This document shows, one piece after another, positions 50,601 through 63,310 of a DNA stretch of 64,000 nucleotides. The notes under the pieces are model-generated. The model saw nothing but the letters and a program-made list of their open reading frames with translations. It was not told where the DNA came from and made no database searches. Where the stretch lies: the NCBI RefSeq assembly GCF_025698545.1, contig NC_068572.1, positions 4,216,001-4,280,000 of the forward strand, read 5' to 3'. A program made the position numbers and the translations under genes. The stretch comes from Gossypium raimondii. Lineage: Eukaryota; Streptophyta; Magnoliopsida; Malvales; Malvaceae. The stretch's first letter is position 1. Every line of letters begins with the position of its first letter.

Positions 50601-53600
50601 ATGGATCATGCTCCTGCTCGCTACCCTCTTCAGCGAGGATCGGATAATAACAGCGTAATTGCGGTTTCCTCCTTTATAAAATGGGATAATTATCTCATCC
50701 CTTATACCAATATGAAACAAAGCCCTGCGGCGTTCTGGATATGGACTCTCCATTTGCCTAATTCATATTTCTTCCTCGCACTGACATAGCTTCTCTCTTG
50801 AATCCACAGGCTCTTGAGGGGTTTTCTGCTGTTCCTGTACCCAATTACCGGTGAGTGCTTCCCACTGCTTATTATGGTCTCCATTCATTTACTCCCAATG
50901 GCTGTAACGCTTGATGGTTAGAAATTCTGTACCAGTCTTTTTTGTCCTTCGCAAAATTATGTGATGGCAAGGCGTAATTTTGTGTTTTTCTTTTGCTTTC
51001 ATGTTGCCATGCCAATTTTGATTTCATTCACTGTTGAAATACTTGTTTACACAAACATTTGGATTCCTTGTATCCCATTTTTATCTTCACTCCCACTCTT
51101 TAATACTGTGGCAGGGTCCGTGGTTCTTATGATGAGAGGAGATTTCTAGATGAAAGATACTCCAGGGCTAGTTTTTATCCAAGAAGTGCCTACCACCATT
51201 ATTTTCCAGAGAAGGATAATCATTCCCCTCCTGCTGCTGCTGGTGTCTGGTCTCAATCAAGGGGGAGAAGTTATGAGGAAGAATATCCCCGTGATGAGGA
51301 TTCTAGGCATCATCAGAAGCTTTATGTGGATTCATATAGGGACTTGGATACATATTGTGATCATGAGATCGCTTTTCAAGATTTTGATAAGTTTCGGGAT
51401 GGCTATCGTTGTGTTGACAACATCTGTGATCATGAATTTGGCGGGCCCTCTAGGTATGGGGGGCGAGATTGGGAAGACTACTCGTATGATTATTATGATT
51501 ATAGGCCTCACATTTCCCATCAGAGCAGGGACAACAGCTGTGAGAGGAATTATGAATATAGTCGAAATAGTTATGATTCTTATCATAAAAGAGGCAGTTG
51601 CAGAGATGGTAGTTGGAGGAAGCGTGAATCACGTGATCGAGATTCTTTCAGTAGAGAAAGAGATCAGAGTCCACATAAAAGGCATGAGAGGTCTTGGTCA
51701 CGTTCCCATGGATGTGATGATCGTCCAAGATCAAGGTCACCTCGAGTTTGGAGCCATGGTCGAAGCCATAGAGAGGACAGCTATGATGATTATCAAAATG
51801 AGAAAACTCAGAAGCAAAGGGACCGAGAAGAGAAATATCAGCTGGAGCAATATTCTGTGGTGTGCTTCATTTTTCCATGTTCTTACCGTTGCATTTGTTT
51901 TAAACTTTGAATTTGGGTGAAGATTATGTTTTCTTGCAGGCACCATCTGCAACTATTGTTGTAAAGGGTCTATCGCACAAAACGACAGAGGAAGATCTTT
52001 GCCAGATTCTTGTAATATTTTTTTGTTGTTTTTTTGGGGGTTGTATATTATTATTCTGTCACTTGTTATACATAAATAACAGTTTTTATATGACCATAAG
52101 GCTGAATGGGGCCCACTTCGTCATGTTCGTGTGATCAAGGAGCGAACCTCTGGCATTTCTCGTGGATTTGCTTTTATTGATTTTCCTTCAGTGGTACCTA
52201 TCACATCTTACTAGTCAATGCTTTGTGTTTGATGTTATTGAATGTTATATGAGGGAAACTGCTTCTGAAACAGGGGGCAGCACGCTCAATGATGGACAAG
52301 ATTGGTGATGATGGTCTTGTTGTGGATGGTAGGAAGCTTTTCTTTGATTACAGGTAAATTCTCCCTACAATCATGATTGCAGTTTTTACATGGCACAGTT
52401 CTTATGTTGCTCTGTGATGCTAGGTTTTACAGAATACTTTTATCAGTTGGTTCGATTCCTTTGCAGGTTTGATAGTAGAAAATGAGTTTATAAGGTTTTA
52501 ACAAAATAAAATCTGATTAATTTCAACTTGAGAGTATAATTGGCTGGAAATTAAAGAGAATAATGCCATATCTACGTAAAGAAGAAAACAGGGAACACAA
52601 GAACCTTGTATATTTGCCAAAGAGTGCTTATTTAATTGCCGAAATGATTCTGTTTAGCTGTAAATCTTAAAATGGCAACTGAAGTACAGAACTGCTTTAA
52701 ACATAAAACCATACTCTCCCTTTGTGTTCTTAAGTTATGAGGTGCCATGCAATGGAAATCTTACAATTACCGCTTCATCAACCTTAAATGTCTGAGGTAT
52801 ATTATATGCACATTGTTCAAACCTGGATCATTGGGTTACTCCATGCTTGTTGATTGATTTTAATATTATCTAAAGCTTCTGTACATTGAGGAATGAATAT
52901 GGTTGAAATCAGTACCACATTTTAAAGTTGATGAAAAAACTCACTTATTTCCCCTTTCTTTTAAATGATAAAAAGAAAAAAGAATGTTCTCATTTAATGT
53001 TTTTCCTACAATGTGTTTGCGTACAAAACTATTTCCATGTTGAATTCTATTCTGTTACAGTAGTAAGCCAACTGGGGGCACTGGTGGACCTTCTGCTCAT
53101 AATAATGCTGTGAAATTGGGTCACTCAAATCATAAGAGCACCACATTACCGTCTGATTGGATGTGCACAATTTGCGGATGTGTCAATTTTGCACGTCGAA
53201 CTGCATGTTTTCAGGTCAGCTTTTATTTCCCATTCTATCTCTTTTTTTTTGGGGGCTAAAATCTTAACTTATTGAAGCCTTCTTTCAGTGATATATCTTT
53301 AGATCACCTTCCTGTTATCACTAGCCAGAATTAGGTAACTACAGTTGGCTAGCTTCATGTGCCATTTTATTAAGGCACACCATAAAGTGATGCTAGGAGC
53401 TAGGCTAGAGATGACATGGATTGAGATGTCAAAAATTGCAATGCATTTACATTTGCTGTTGAAAATTTGATATATTGTGTACCCAAGTGTGACAACTGAA
53501 TCCTATTATGTTGATTTATTTCTTTTATTGATGGTGCATTAAGTTTAGTGCTAGCCTGCAGTTTTCCTAATGACTGTTTAAGATTTTTCCAGCTGAGTTA

Positions 53601-56600
53601 GTGCAAAATTGATGTGTCCTTTCTCTCAACTTTCTATGCAGTGTAATGAGCCACGTACTAATGATGCTCCAGCAGCTGACATATCTTTATCAGGAAAGAG
53701 AGGATCTGAGTCAGGTTGGTTCAGATCTTATTTTGAGCAGGCTTTTATCATCTTTGTGTAATTGCCACATCATATTAATTTGATCTGTAGTAGGTCCTAC
53801 CCATGTATTGGTTGTTCGTGGATTGGATGAAAATGCTGATGACGAAATGCTTCGTTATGAGTTTTCTAAATATGCCCCAATTAAGGTCTGTGTGTTTATC
53901 ATGATACTCTTTTGAAGGAAAACCCTTTTCTAGCACATGCAAAATCTTATGGATTTAATCTGCAGGATCTTCGCCTTGTTAGAGACAAGTTCACCCATGT
54001 TTCAAGGGGATTTGCTTTTGTACATTACCATTCGGTATGACTTGCTTCTTTATGGCAATTTGACTGTGCTTTATATTTAAAACTAAGGGTCAGTTCTTCA
54101 TTGCTTAAAAAAAGCACTTTTGACTCCAAAAGTACTTTTGAAAGAAAAGCTGTGAAGAATAAGATGCTTTTGGCTGAAATTTTTAGCTTTTTAAAAGTGC
54201 TTTTCAAAAGCACTTCTAAAAAGGAGCTGAAAAGGAGAAGCTAAAAATTTTAGCTTTTCCTCTCCCAAAAGCACTTTGGGTGCTTAATTACTTTTTCACC
54301 CCTCCAATAACATAGTATTTTTCTTGGTGCTTAATTACAATTGTGTTAAAATCATTAATTAAAAATAAAAAAAATATTTTTTAAAATACTAATTACAAAT
54401 ATTTAATGGTTATATTTAAATATTTAAAATATAGTTTATATATTCTAATTAAATTTTATAAATAATTAATATTTATTGCTTAAAAATATTTACAATTTAT
54501 ATTTCATATATTAAAATATTAACAATAAGTTATAATAATTTTTTTATATTATTACTAAAGTATAACAATATTAACTATTTTAAATATTATTTAAATACAT
54601 ATTTGTTACTTGATAATAACATGTCTAAAATGGACATTTTATTTCTCAAAAGCACTTTTTGACAGCAATGCTAAACACCCAAATTTTAAACCAAATTTTT
54701 CAAAAGCACTTTTTAAAAACACTTTTCAAAAGCAATGAAGAACTGGCCCTAAGTACAATACTTGCAAATAAGAATGGGTTATAAATGGTTTTCTTTATTA
54801 TTAATATGATTACGTGCCATTAATCTGATAATAGTCGTGTCTTGCTAATAAGTCACATTGGCAGCTGTCTAGAAGCAATCCTGAGAATGTGTATTCCCAA
54901 ATTTTTTAGCGTGTTTCACTTCTCTTGAGCAAATAAAGAAAAAAATTGATGCTAAAAATTTGAAATTTATCATCTCTGTTGTGCATTTTGGTTCAAACAC
55001 TAGTATATTTATTGGCAAAGCCTTTTTCTTTACAACCAATGACATTTTGGAGTTTTGTACATTTATTTTTAGTTCATTATAAATATTATACATAATAGCA
55101 GAGGCTATTCAAAAGTAAAAGAATAGTGCTATTTTCCAAATGTTATTTTACTAATCCTGCAATGTAATATATGAAGAATACCACAAATTCTGTTCTCTTG
55201 TTCAAATGAAGAGCATCATGTCTGTAGGTGATGAAGAGAAAATATCTGCATCCATAAATTTCATCAACTGATTTATTCTCCATTAATACACTTTCAACAC
55301 GGTAGGATAACTTAATGCATATTACTATCCTATGTCCTGGGGTCGCTCTCAATATACGATGCTCTAGAATTCCGTGCTCCCTTATAGGCTGAAAGCTGTT
55401 GTACTTATACTTTTCTGCTTTTGTTATTTTGTCTAAGAATTTTTGGTTGGCAAAATTATTTATGAAATGAGCTATATACCTGTGAATGTTTGATGTCATG
55501 TAGGTTGGTGATGCCACAAAAGCCCTTGAAGCCACAAATGGGACAACCCTTGAGAAGAATGGGCAAATCTTAAGAGTAGCATATGCAAGGAGCATTATTG
55601 GGCCAAGATCAGGGACATTGGGATCTTTACAGTCAAGTAGCCTTGCAGCTGCTGCGATTGAGGCAGCAGCTTTTTCTCAACAGGTATGTGAATGTATCTT
55701 TAGTTTTAATGATGATGTCTGCAAAGATGTTTGTACTTTTGAATGGATGATAGTTTCTACTATAAATATATTTTTTCCTGCTTGTACTGGCAAGCATATG
55801 CTGGACAATCTTGTCAGCTGAGGTAAGATTAAAACCCGGTCAAAAGTGTTCAAAACCAGATTGTGGATAAATCTGGGTTTAGTTTGCCTGATTAACTGGA
55901 AAAAAGAAGTACAAGGCCCAAGAATAAAATCATTATCACCAGCTCTGGCCTGCACACTACTTCCATATCACCTCTACCACCTGCTAAAGTCTCTTAAGAC
56001 TCAAAAATGACAATACACTTAAGACTCAGAAACGGGAATTACCACTGTCAATGTAATTGTAGATATTGCTCTTCGATGTGATGTGAAGGAGAGATAACAT
56101 GTAGGAAGAAAACAAAATATTAGGAGGCAATGGTCATGATGTTTGCTTTACAATGAAGTAGTTTGGTGCTTCGAACTGAGTGAAAGAAGATTTTGAATCA
56201 GTTACTACTTACACGAAAGTTGATAAGAACCCAAAAGAAAAACATGGGAAGACTGAAAGAAGCTCTAAATGTGTACGTGGAACTGAAGGAGAGAAAGAAG
56301 ACTCCATATCTGGTAAACTCTAATGACAGAAGTGATAAGTATCAAGTAATAATGAGAAAAACGAAGCACTAGTTAGTTGTAAAAATTGTAGACAATCATG
56401 TCACTATAAGGTGTCCCTGCAAAGTCAATTGTTATCCAATGTCTTCTGAACTCGGACCCTTTTTTGAAGAAAGAACTAATATTGTGAGGTTTACTCTTGG
56501 ATTTTGGCTTCCTTGGTCAACTCCTTGCTGTGGCATATTTCTAGGATGTGTTGTAGTTTAGAAGCTTAAAAGAATCAATCATAATGGAGTTCCATGGACT

Positions 56601-59600
56601 AAGAACCCTTACTCTATTGAGAATATAAATACCTATGTAGAATCATCTCTGTTACTAATACGATGAACTGATCAGAGTGTTTCAGCTCTTTTCATTATTT
56701 TGTTGTCAGTGTCCATGGTCTAGTGGTACAGAAGGTAATAAAAGATATTTAGGAATCATGAGCATTTAGGAGTGAAAATGCCTATTTTTTATTGTTTTAA
56801 ATGCAAAGAAGGAAAATGTTGTAAGGTCACTGAGACATGACTGTTTAATGCGTTATGTATATAGACTACAACTTCTTTGCTTTCGGTATAGTCAATTTAT
56901 TCTGATGCAATTTATGGCATTTACAATTTCATGACTGCAAAATTCGGCATGTAAATTCACGGGTTTCTAGCTGAATACTTTTGGGATATAATCTGATAGC
57001 CATGGGTTTTGTTCTATTGCTGCCATGATTATTCTGTTTCATGGTTATTAGTGTTTGATGTTCATATGGTCATTATCAGAGATGGTGCTTTTATTTATTT
57101 ATTTATTGTTATCTAGTACCCTATAAATCTAGCTAGAGTATACCCTACAATAAACCCTTAAAACCCGAAGGCAAACTACCTTGGATTTTACTAATTAGTT
57201 CAGTCATCTGCATGCATACATGCATATATATATAATGGCCCTGCTGATGATTCCATGCTGCTCCTCTGGTATATTGCTTTTCTTAAGCTTTTGCATTTTT
57301 ATGTAATTTTATGGGATGCAACATGCAAGGTGTTGCTTATTTTGTTCATCCTAGTTGCCATCTTAGTTCTAAATGTTTCTTGGACTTACGGTATTGCTAT
57401 ATTTCCTTTCAGTATGATGCTGTTGGATGGACACGAAAGGAATATAACCCAGATGACAAACAGTCTACTACCTGGCAGGAGCAGGCTGGTGGTTCATTTG
57501 CAGTTCAACAGGATCATTCAGCTTTGCATTCTGGATTTGTGTGGGATGAAGCCTCTGGTTATTACTTTGATGCTGCTTCTGGGTTTTACTATGACGGGAA
57601 TACAGGTTTGCATGCATTTTCTTGAAGTTTTCTATGCCATTGCTTTTTTCCTTTTGCACATTAGAAGTCAAAATATTAGGATACTGATTTTTCTTTTTTA
57701 AATTTATTCTCAGAGAACTTAAAAATTTTCTAACAGTAGAATGAAATTTGTTATTTTATTAGATATTGATTTATTGGGGGTGCGTCCCTTGCTTTCAAAT
57801 GCTTTTTTGGTTCAAAATCATTTTATATTGCATGGTGTCCGAAGTTCAAGCTGTTATTGGTGGGGTTGGGTTATTGCTTCAGTCGTTACCAAGAATATAT
57901 TGATGTGAAAGCTGAATAAAACTTAGGGATTGTTTCCCTTTCTAATATAGCTTTTATTTTTGTCAATTCTAATGACAAAAGCTCAGAGCTCTTTGTTTTT
58001 ATACAGATTTATTCTAGGTTTAAATTGTTCTTTTTATAGATTTTATATAAAAATATAAAAAAACAAAAATACATTCATAATAATATTTGTTACCTTTTAA
58101 ATGGAAGGGTTTTTTAGTTATTTCTTATTGAGTTGGTGTTTGGTTAACTCATGTATTTCAAAATTTCAAAAATTCCTTATTCAAACACACCTAAAGAGTT
58201 GCAATTTTAGGCCTAATTTGTTTTCGGTTGCTTCAACATGCAGGCCTTTATTATGATGGTAACAGTGGGTCTTGGTTTTCGTACGACCACCAATCCCAGC
58301 AGTACATCCCTTGCAGTGATCGGAATGACAACATAATACCTGGTAAAGAATCTGAGCTTTCTAGAGAAGCTGATGGTTCCAATAATTCAAAAGCAATAAC
58401 ATCTGCACCAGCTGCTACGGTCACTTCAGTTGAGAAGGCAGCCTCACTACCAGATGCGGTTGAAGCTGCAGCAGCGGCAGCACTGGCTGCAGAGAAGAAA
58501 GAGAAGGAGAAATCAAGAGAGATAAAACTTGCTTCAAAGAGTAGTATACTGGCTAATAAGAAGAAGATGAATAATGTGTTAACAATGTGGAAACAGAGGA
58601 GTCATGAAGGGAAGGCATCCCGATCAGGTCTTAATGACAATCACCTGTCCGCTTCATCAGAAGATAGGCCTCTTTCAGCCGAACAACATGCAATAAGCAA
58701 GGATAAATTTGATATGATGGACCTGAAGGAGGGTGATACAAGAAGTTCAGGAGTCAATACAACTGCCCAAGCTACATCGACATGGGGTTTGGGGTCTCCA
58801 GCCAAGCCAAGGCCTATAAATAACAGCTCAGGGGGGACTTTAATGGGAGTAATAAGAGGTTCTGCAAGGGTCCTGGTGAAATCTGATATTCCATTTCCCA
58901 GATCATCTGCTGGAGTTTCAACCTCTTCTGCTGGTGGAGTTGCTGAGGGTTCATTGTCATCAACTTCGGATCCTGCATCTATGACTCCCTTTAGGACTGA
59001 TGCATCTGCATCGGGTTCTATTGCACCTTCAACTATAACTGGGAGTGGTAAAAGAAGGTTTTCTGAAGCACCAGTGCCTCCAACTACCAACAAGGGGCAG
59101 TCTCAAACCACTTATAGGGACCGTGCAGCTGAGAGGAGGAACTTGTATGGTTCATCATCTTCCACCGCTGATGATATACCTGACGGTGAGTTCTGGAATT
59201 CAAGTAAGCTTGTTTAAGATTATTGAATCTTCTTTGTTCATGTTATGCCAATCATTGTTTCATACCATCGAAATTATCTCCAAAATCCCTTGGATTTATT
59301 TCCAATGTTGGTGGTTTAAAGGCCTTGGTTGTGTAACTTGATTGGTTCATTTATTTATCTTTAAGATTTTCTGTTAACTTGTGAGAAATTTGTGCGTTTG
59401 TGTATTCTGAAGATTGAGATTTAGCATTCAAAAAATTCTCCTCAGATCCAATGCCTTTCCCACCTGGAGTTGGTGGTGGACGGTGGGCTGTATCAGATGA
59501 TGTACAAAGTTTCGAGGTTATCACAGCAAAGAAAGCAATTGATAAGAACAATGTGGGCAACCGAATGCTCCGCAGTATGGGTTGGCATGAAGGATTGGTA

Positions 59601-60215
59601 TTGTTTCTCTCTTGCACCTTTTAGCTGTTGATTACATATTTAAGTGCTATTGAGCTCCTACACGTCTCCCCTTGAAATTTCTGTCCCCATTATGTCTGAC
59701 TTGATTCCTAACTTCTCCTAATTGCTAATTTCGAACACATATTATCTGGATATGAATGGCTTTTTGAGCTTACAAATATGTAGAAAATTTTGGGAAATAA
59801 CTGAACATCCTTGTCTGATGCATCCCCCTATCCAGCACTTGCTCCCTAGTTTTGGACCTTTGCATTCTATTATTAGGTAATAGTTGATATGCATACAGAG
59901 AAAATAACACTAGGCTCATCTTCTTTAGCTGACATTTTGTTAACAACTGTAACTTTGAAGCCGAAAGTTGTATCCAATTTTAGATTTGGGGGGATTGGGT
60001 TTTGATGTTTGTGTGCATTTGATGTGATAAAATAGGGAATGGGGAAGGATGGAAGTGGAGTAACAGAAGCAGTTGAAGCACAGGGAATGGATAAAAGAGC
60101 GGGACTTGGAATTCAGGTGAAGAAGTTGGACCCTAGCCTTGAGGTGCAAGCTGGCGATAGTTACAAAACTGTGATTCATAAGAAAGCACTTGCTAGGTTC
60201 CACCAAATGTCATAG
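50601..60215 (+). CDS. SUA: Splicing factor SUA (RBM5/RBM10 type)
   Basis: Fifteen exons are joined to 1039 residues: 50601-50654, 50810-50850, 51115-51859, 51940-52011, 52101-52193, 52274-52353, 53061-53214, 53642-53714, 53794-53885, 53966-54034, 55504-55683, 57413-57605, 58244-59185, 59446-59597 and 60036-60215. An N-terminal Arg/Ser/Asp/Tyr-rich region (to about 280) is followed by RRM1 (281-361) and a RanBP2 zinc finger with four cysteines (CTIC, then CFQC; about 393-418). Next come RRM2 (about 438-530), an OCRE domain of aromatic repeats (SGYYFDAASGFYYDGNTG; about 590-640), a Ser/Ala-rich linker and a C-terminal G-patch (NRMLRSMGWHEGLGMGKDG). This order is diagnostic. In Arabidopsis, SUA suppresses splicing of a cryptic intron in ABI3 mRNA. 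The start at 50601 fits family N termini; an in-frame ATG lies 63 codons upstream. Confidence 0.93.
53791..53793 (+). promoter_or_regulatory. Tandem (NAGNAG) acceptor at SUA exon 9
   Basis: The intron ends in TGTAGTAG. Using the first AG keeps an extra TAG triplet at the exon start and inserts a valine (split codon GTA); using the second omits it. Both keep the frame, so isoforms differing by one residue just before RRM2 are possible. Confidence 0.6.
54087..54749. mobile_element. Tourist-like MITE in SUA intron 10
   Basis: The ends GGGTCAGTTCTTCATTGC and (reverse complement) GGGCCAGTTCTTCATTGC are near-identical inverted repeats, flanked by TAA on both sides (54084-54086 and 54750-54752). 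A 3-bp TAA/TTA target site and G-rich termini are the marks of PIF/Harbinger MITEs. The subterminal arms are full of AAAAGCACTTTT words; the core is very AT-rich. It lies in sense-neutral intron sequence between RRM2 exons. Confidence 0.85.
55684..57412 (+). other. Long intron 11 of SUA, no separate gene seen
   Basis: This 1.7-kb intron separates the RRM2 exons from the OCRE exons. It has ordinary intron composition with a CATGCATACATGCATATATA run near 57211. No embedded ORF or RNA gene is recognised. Confidence 0.5.
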
Positions 60216-60750
60216 GTTGGATCACACAGATGTGGACAGTCTTTGTTTATAAACATATTTTGAAATCCTTAGGTTTGAGATTATATTTCATTTGCCTGGA
60301 TGAATGGAGTTGGTCTGTCTAGGCCCTTAGATCATCTTGGTAAGGTACATGATTCCCCATGTTTGGATTTGGATAAGGGGAGCGAAAGTAAGGAAAGTTC
60401 GGGTAAACTGTAAAATATCTACCCAAATTTGGTAAAAGTTTAGGAAAGTGAAAATGCTTTTTAAAGATGTGATTTTCTTTTCTTATATGAAAAGATTGTA
60501 AAAATTCTTTTATTTTGTTGTTTTTACATGAATTTTAACCATACAAATAGGTTACCCGTATTTATATATTTTTAATTTTTTATCTTTATGTTTATCCGGA
60601 ACATATAGGGTTAAAACTTAAAAGAGCGATTCAGTTTATTATGCCAATTTTCATTTTTGTTGGTAAGATGCAAGATTTCCTTTTGGTTTCATGTTTTGTT
60701 GAGTACTCAAATAGCTAGAATGAAAAAGATCATAATTACATTGTTCTTCA
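60216..60750 (+). other. SUA 3' UTR and spacer
   Basis: The first 150-250 bp should be 3' UTR. The remainder is AT-rich DNA without features I can name. Confidence 0.45.
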
Positions 60751-60758
60751 CATGTCAT

Positions 60759-61990
60759 GTTTGGTATTACAATTATAATTATACAGTTACATAATTTATT
60801 TTAAAATATTAATTATTATAAAAAGTATTAGTATGATAAAATAATTTCTAAATAAGCAACATATATATTATGTTAGTCTAAAAAATTGTTGATAATACGA
60901 TTACTAATAAGAATAACACGAAAAATATTTGTTGGGTTATTCCCTTTTTAATATTTAACATATGCTCTCTATCAACTATTGGTTCTTGATCGAGTCTATC
61001 ATCATCTGAATTTAAATTTGCATAATTAAGATTGCCAAAATCTCTAATTTCACCTATGATATGCAACATGCTAGTACGACCGAACCTTGTTTTTTTATGC
61101 TATACTAGGGTGATGTTAAAATGAGAAATTTTTTTAGAACAACAAATGTCTAAAGAGCCCACGAGTTGTCAATAGTGTTTAAGTTTGTTACCGTCCACTC
61201 AAATAGTATCATACCCTCATGAGTATGGTGTACAAAAAACATTTTGTATTTGTATAATTAGTATTGACCTTATAATAGTCAGATTCACAATCCACACAGT
61301 CTATAACTTCAATTGTAAAAATTTTTATAAACTTAATTTGGAGAAAGACTCATACTAAGTTTTATAATTTTTATAATACATAAATTAAGTAAAAATAATA
61401 TAATTTATAATATATAACATTTATAAAAAAAGTTTTATAAATTGTCTAATAACTTTCATAATACTTTTTATAAATAATATAATTTTTGTCATAACTTTAG
61501 AAAGTTATTTTTTTATTTATAAACAAGTTATGATAAAAAAAATCATAGCAAGTTTTTATGATTAAATATATTATTTTTATAATATATAACATGAATACAT
61601 AAATAAGTTATGTCCTTATTTCTTGATCATAAATTTTATAAATAAATATATTATAACACCTTCATAACACATAATTTAATTTTTTAATAGACTTTTTTAC
61701 CATAACTTTAGAAAAATTTTAGGATTTAAATAATATAATTTTTGTTATAACTTTATAAAATACATATCATTTTATAATAGATTTTTTTAAGATTTATAAT
61801 ATAAGAAACTTTTGTAATATTCATGCGAAACACTCATACATGTTCATGCTTATGATATAATTTTTTAAAATTGGAATTACATGCGTAATTACTCTAATTC
61901 TCACTCTCCCTCTAAGAATTGAAGAGTGTAATTAGGGTGTTCCAATTACACCCAATTCGATGGGTCCACTAATTACAATGATTAGCCAAA
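60759..61990. mobile_element. hAT-like non-autonomous TIR element, 1.23 kb
   Basis: CATGTCAT occurs on both sides (60751-60758 and 61991-61998), an 8-bp direct duplication of the size made by hAT transposases. Just inside, GTTTGGTATTACAAT at left faces (reverse complement) TTTGGCTAATCATTGTAAT at right, short inverted ends. The interior is extremely AT-rich, with many ATAACTTT/TTTATAA words and no transposase. The border is uncertain by one base. Confidence 0.75.
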
Positions 61991-61998
61991 CATGTCAT

Positions 61999-62850
61999 CC
62001 ATGTGTAATTAAAGTTAAAATAATCTTTTAAAACAAAATTCACCTTTTATTTAATTTTTTTGTCTTCACAAAATCATAAAAATTGTTTAGTCTTGAACTT
62101 TTTTTTAAGTACTATCATATATGCTTATTTAACAGTATATGATTTTTTATTGAAAATAAATATGTAAATAATATTTAAAAATAAATCTATTAAATTACTT
62201 GGTTGTTAATAAAAAAACTATGTTTTGTTAATAAAAAATCATGAAAATGTTAAAATTAATTAAATGTATACTTTATTTGATATGATCGTTTTCAAAATTT
62301 ATCATCACATCTCTAGTAAGGTGCTTGATAAATAAAACATATGTGTTATATAATAATAATTACAACTTATCAGAGATTCGACCCAACATCCAAATTACTC
62401 GACCTATATCATAAAATTCTAGGGCATGGAAAAGGGACTCCTCCTTTTACTTCCATCTTTCTCAAAAAACAGGGATACCCTTTTCTCTCATTTTCGGACC
62501 TCCATATTTACTTCTGTTGATGCTTTGTATCAACAATGATTCAGTAATTTGTATCAGTTTTTTCGATATTTCATTTAAATATCGACATGAGAAAAGACGA
62601 AACGCTAATAAGAATCGAATAAAAATGGACATATCTCATTCCTATTCATCCATACCTCTCATACTTCAATTGTTGGTCAAAAGTCATCCATCAATTTAGC
62701 TAGACTTCTGATAAAATACTGTCCTTCATTCGTAAGGGTTGGAGTTAGAAGCATTTATGTTGTGTAATGGTTTACTTCGGTCAATGAACTATCAATTCGT
62801 AATTTATTATCCAAAATTTGGTACGATTTAAGTAAAAAAATTAAGTTTTA
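61999..62850. other. Spacer, no gene seen
   Basis: This is AT-rich DNA with one more complex stretch at 62400-62700. That stretch includes a short palindrome (CGATATTT...AAATATCG near 62563-62585). No coding or RNA gene is supported. Confidence 0.4.
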
Positions 62851-62859
62851 AAAATGGGT

Positions 62860-63310
62860 TCGAACAAAAAAAAATAGGTTTATTTAAAATATGGGTCAGA
62901 TTCGAGCTTGAATATTCAACGTCTAAGTCCAGTCCGACCAGTTTTTAAGTTTATAATATTTTATATTATACTATTTTTATATATTATGTAATTTATAACA
63001 CATTAAAAAAATAAACTTGTACTAAATATATAACACTACTCTAATGTAAACATTGAAATAATATTAATAGGAGCATATAAAATTTTTCAATAAATAAAAA
63101 ATATTAAATTAAAATAGTATAAATATTTTAAAAAAATTAAAAATAATATGAGTGGGCCTAAAATGGGTTTGAGTTAGTCTTTTGCAAATATGTGTGAGCT
63201 TGAAAAAAATTTTAGGTCCATATTTCGAGTCGGGTCAGTCTTAAGCAAGTATAAAGTATGTTAATATCATGCTTAAGCCCAACCTAAATCTAGTCTGGCT
63301 CATAAACACC
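62860..63310. mobile_element. Dispersed MITE-like repeat, copy C
   Basis: It carries GGGTCAGATTCGAGCTTGAA and CCAGTCCGACC in the left arm and CGAGTCGGGTCAG with AAGCCCAACC in the right arm, around an AT-rich core. This matches the plan of the copies at 11905 and 19005. Confidence 0.45.

Noticed and set aside
51150..51920. 256-aa plus-strand ORF rich in Ile/Met/Val
   Set aside because: It is a shadow of the Arg/Ser/Asp/Tyr-rich exon 3 of SUA in another frame. The real frame is fixed by the splice junctions on both sides and by family similarity.
55143..55595. 150-aa minus-strand ORF
   Set aside because: It overlaps intron 10 and exon 11 of SUA in antisense. It has no domain and no promoter.
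58641..59093. 150-aa minus-strand ORF
   Set aside because: It is antisense to the Ser/Ala-rich linker exon of SUA, opened by biased codons. There is no domain and no splice support.
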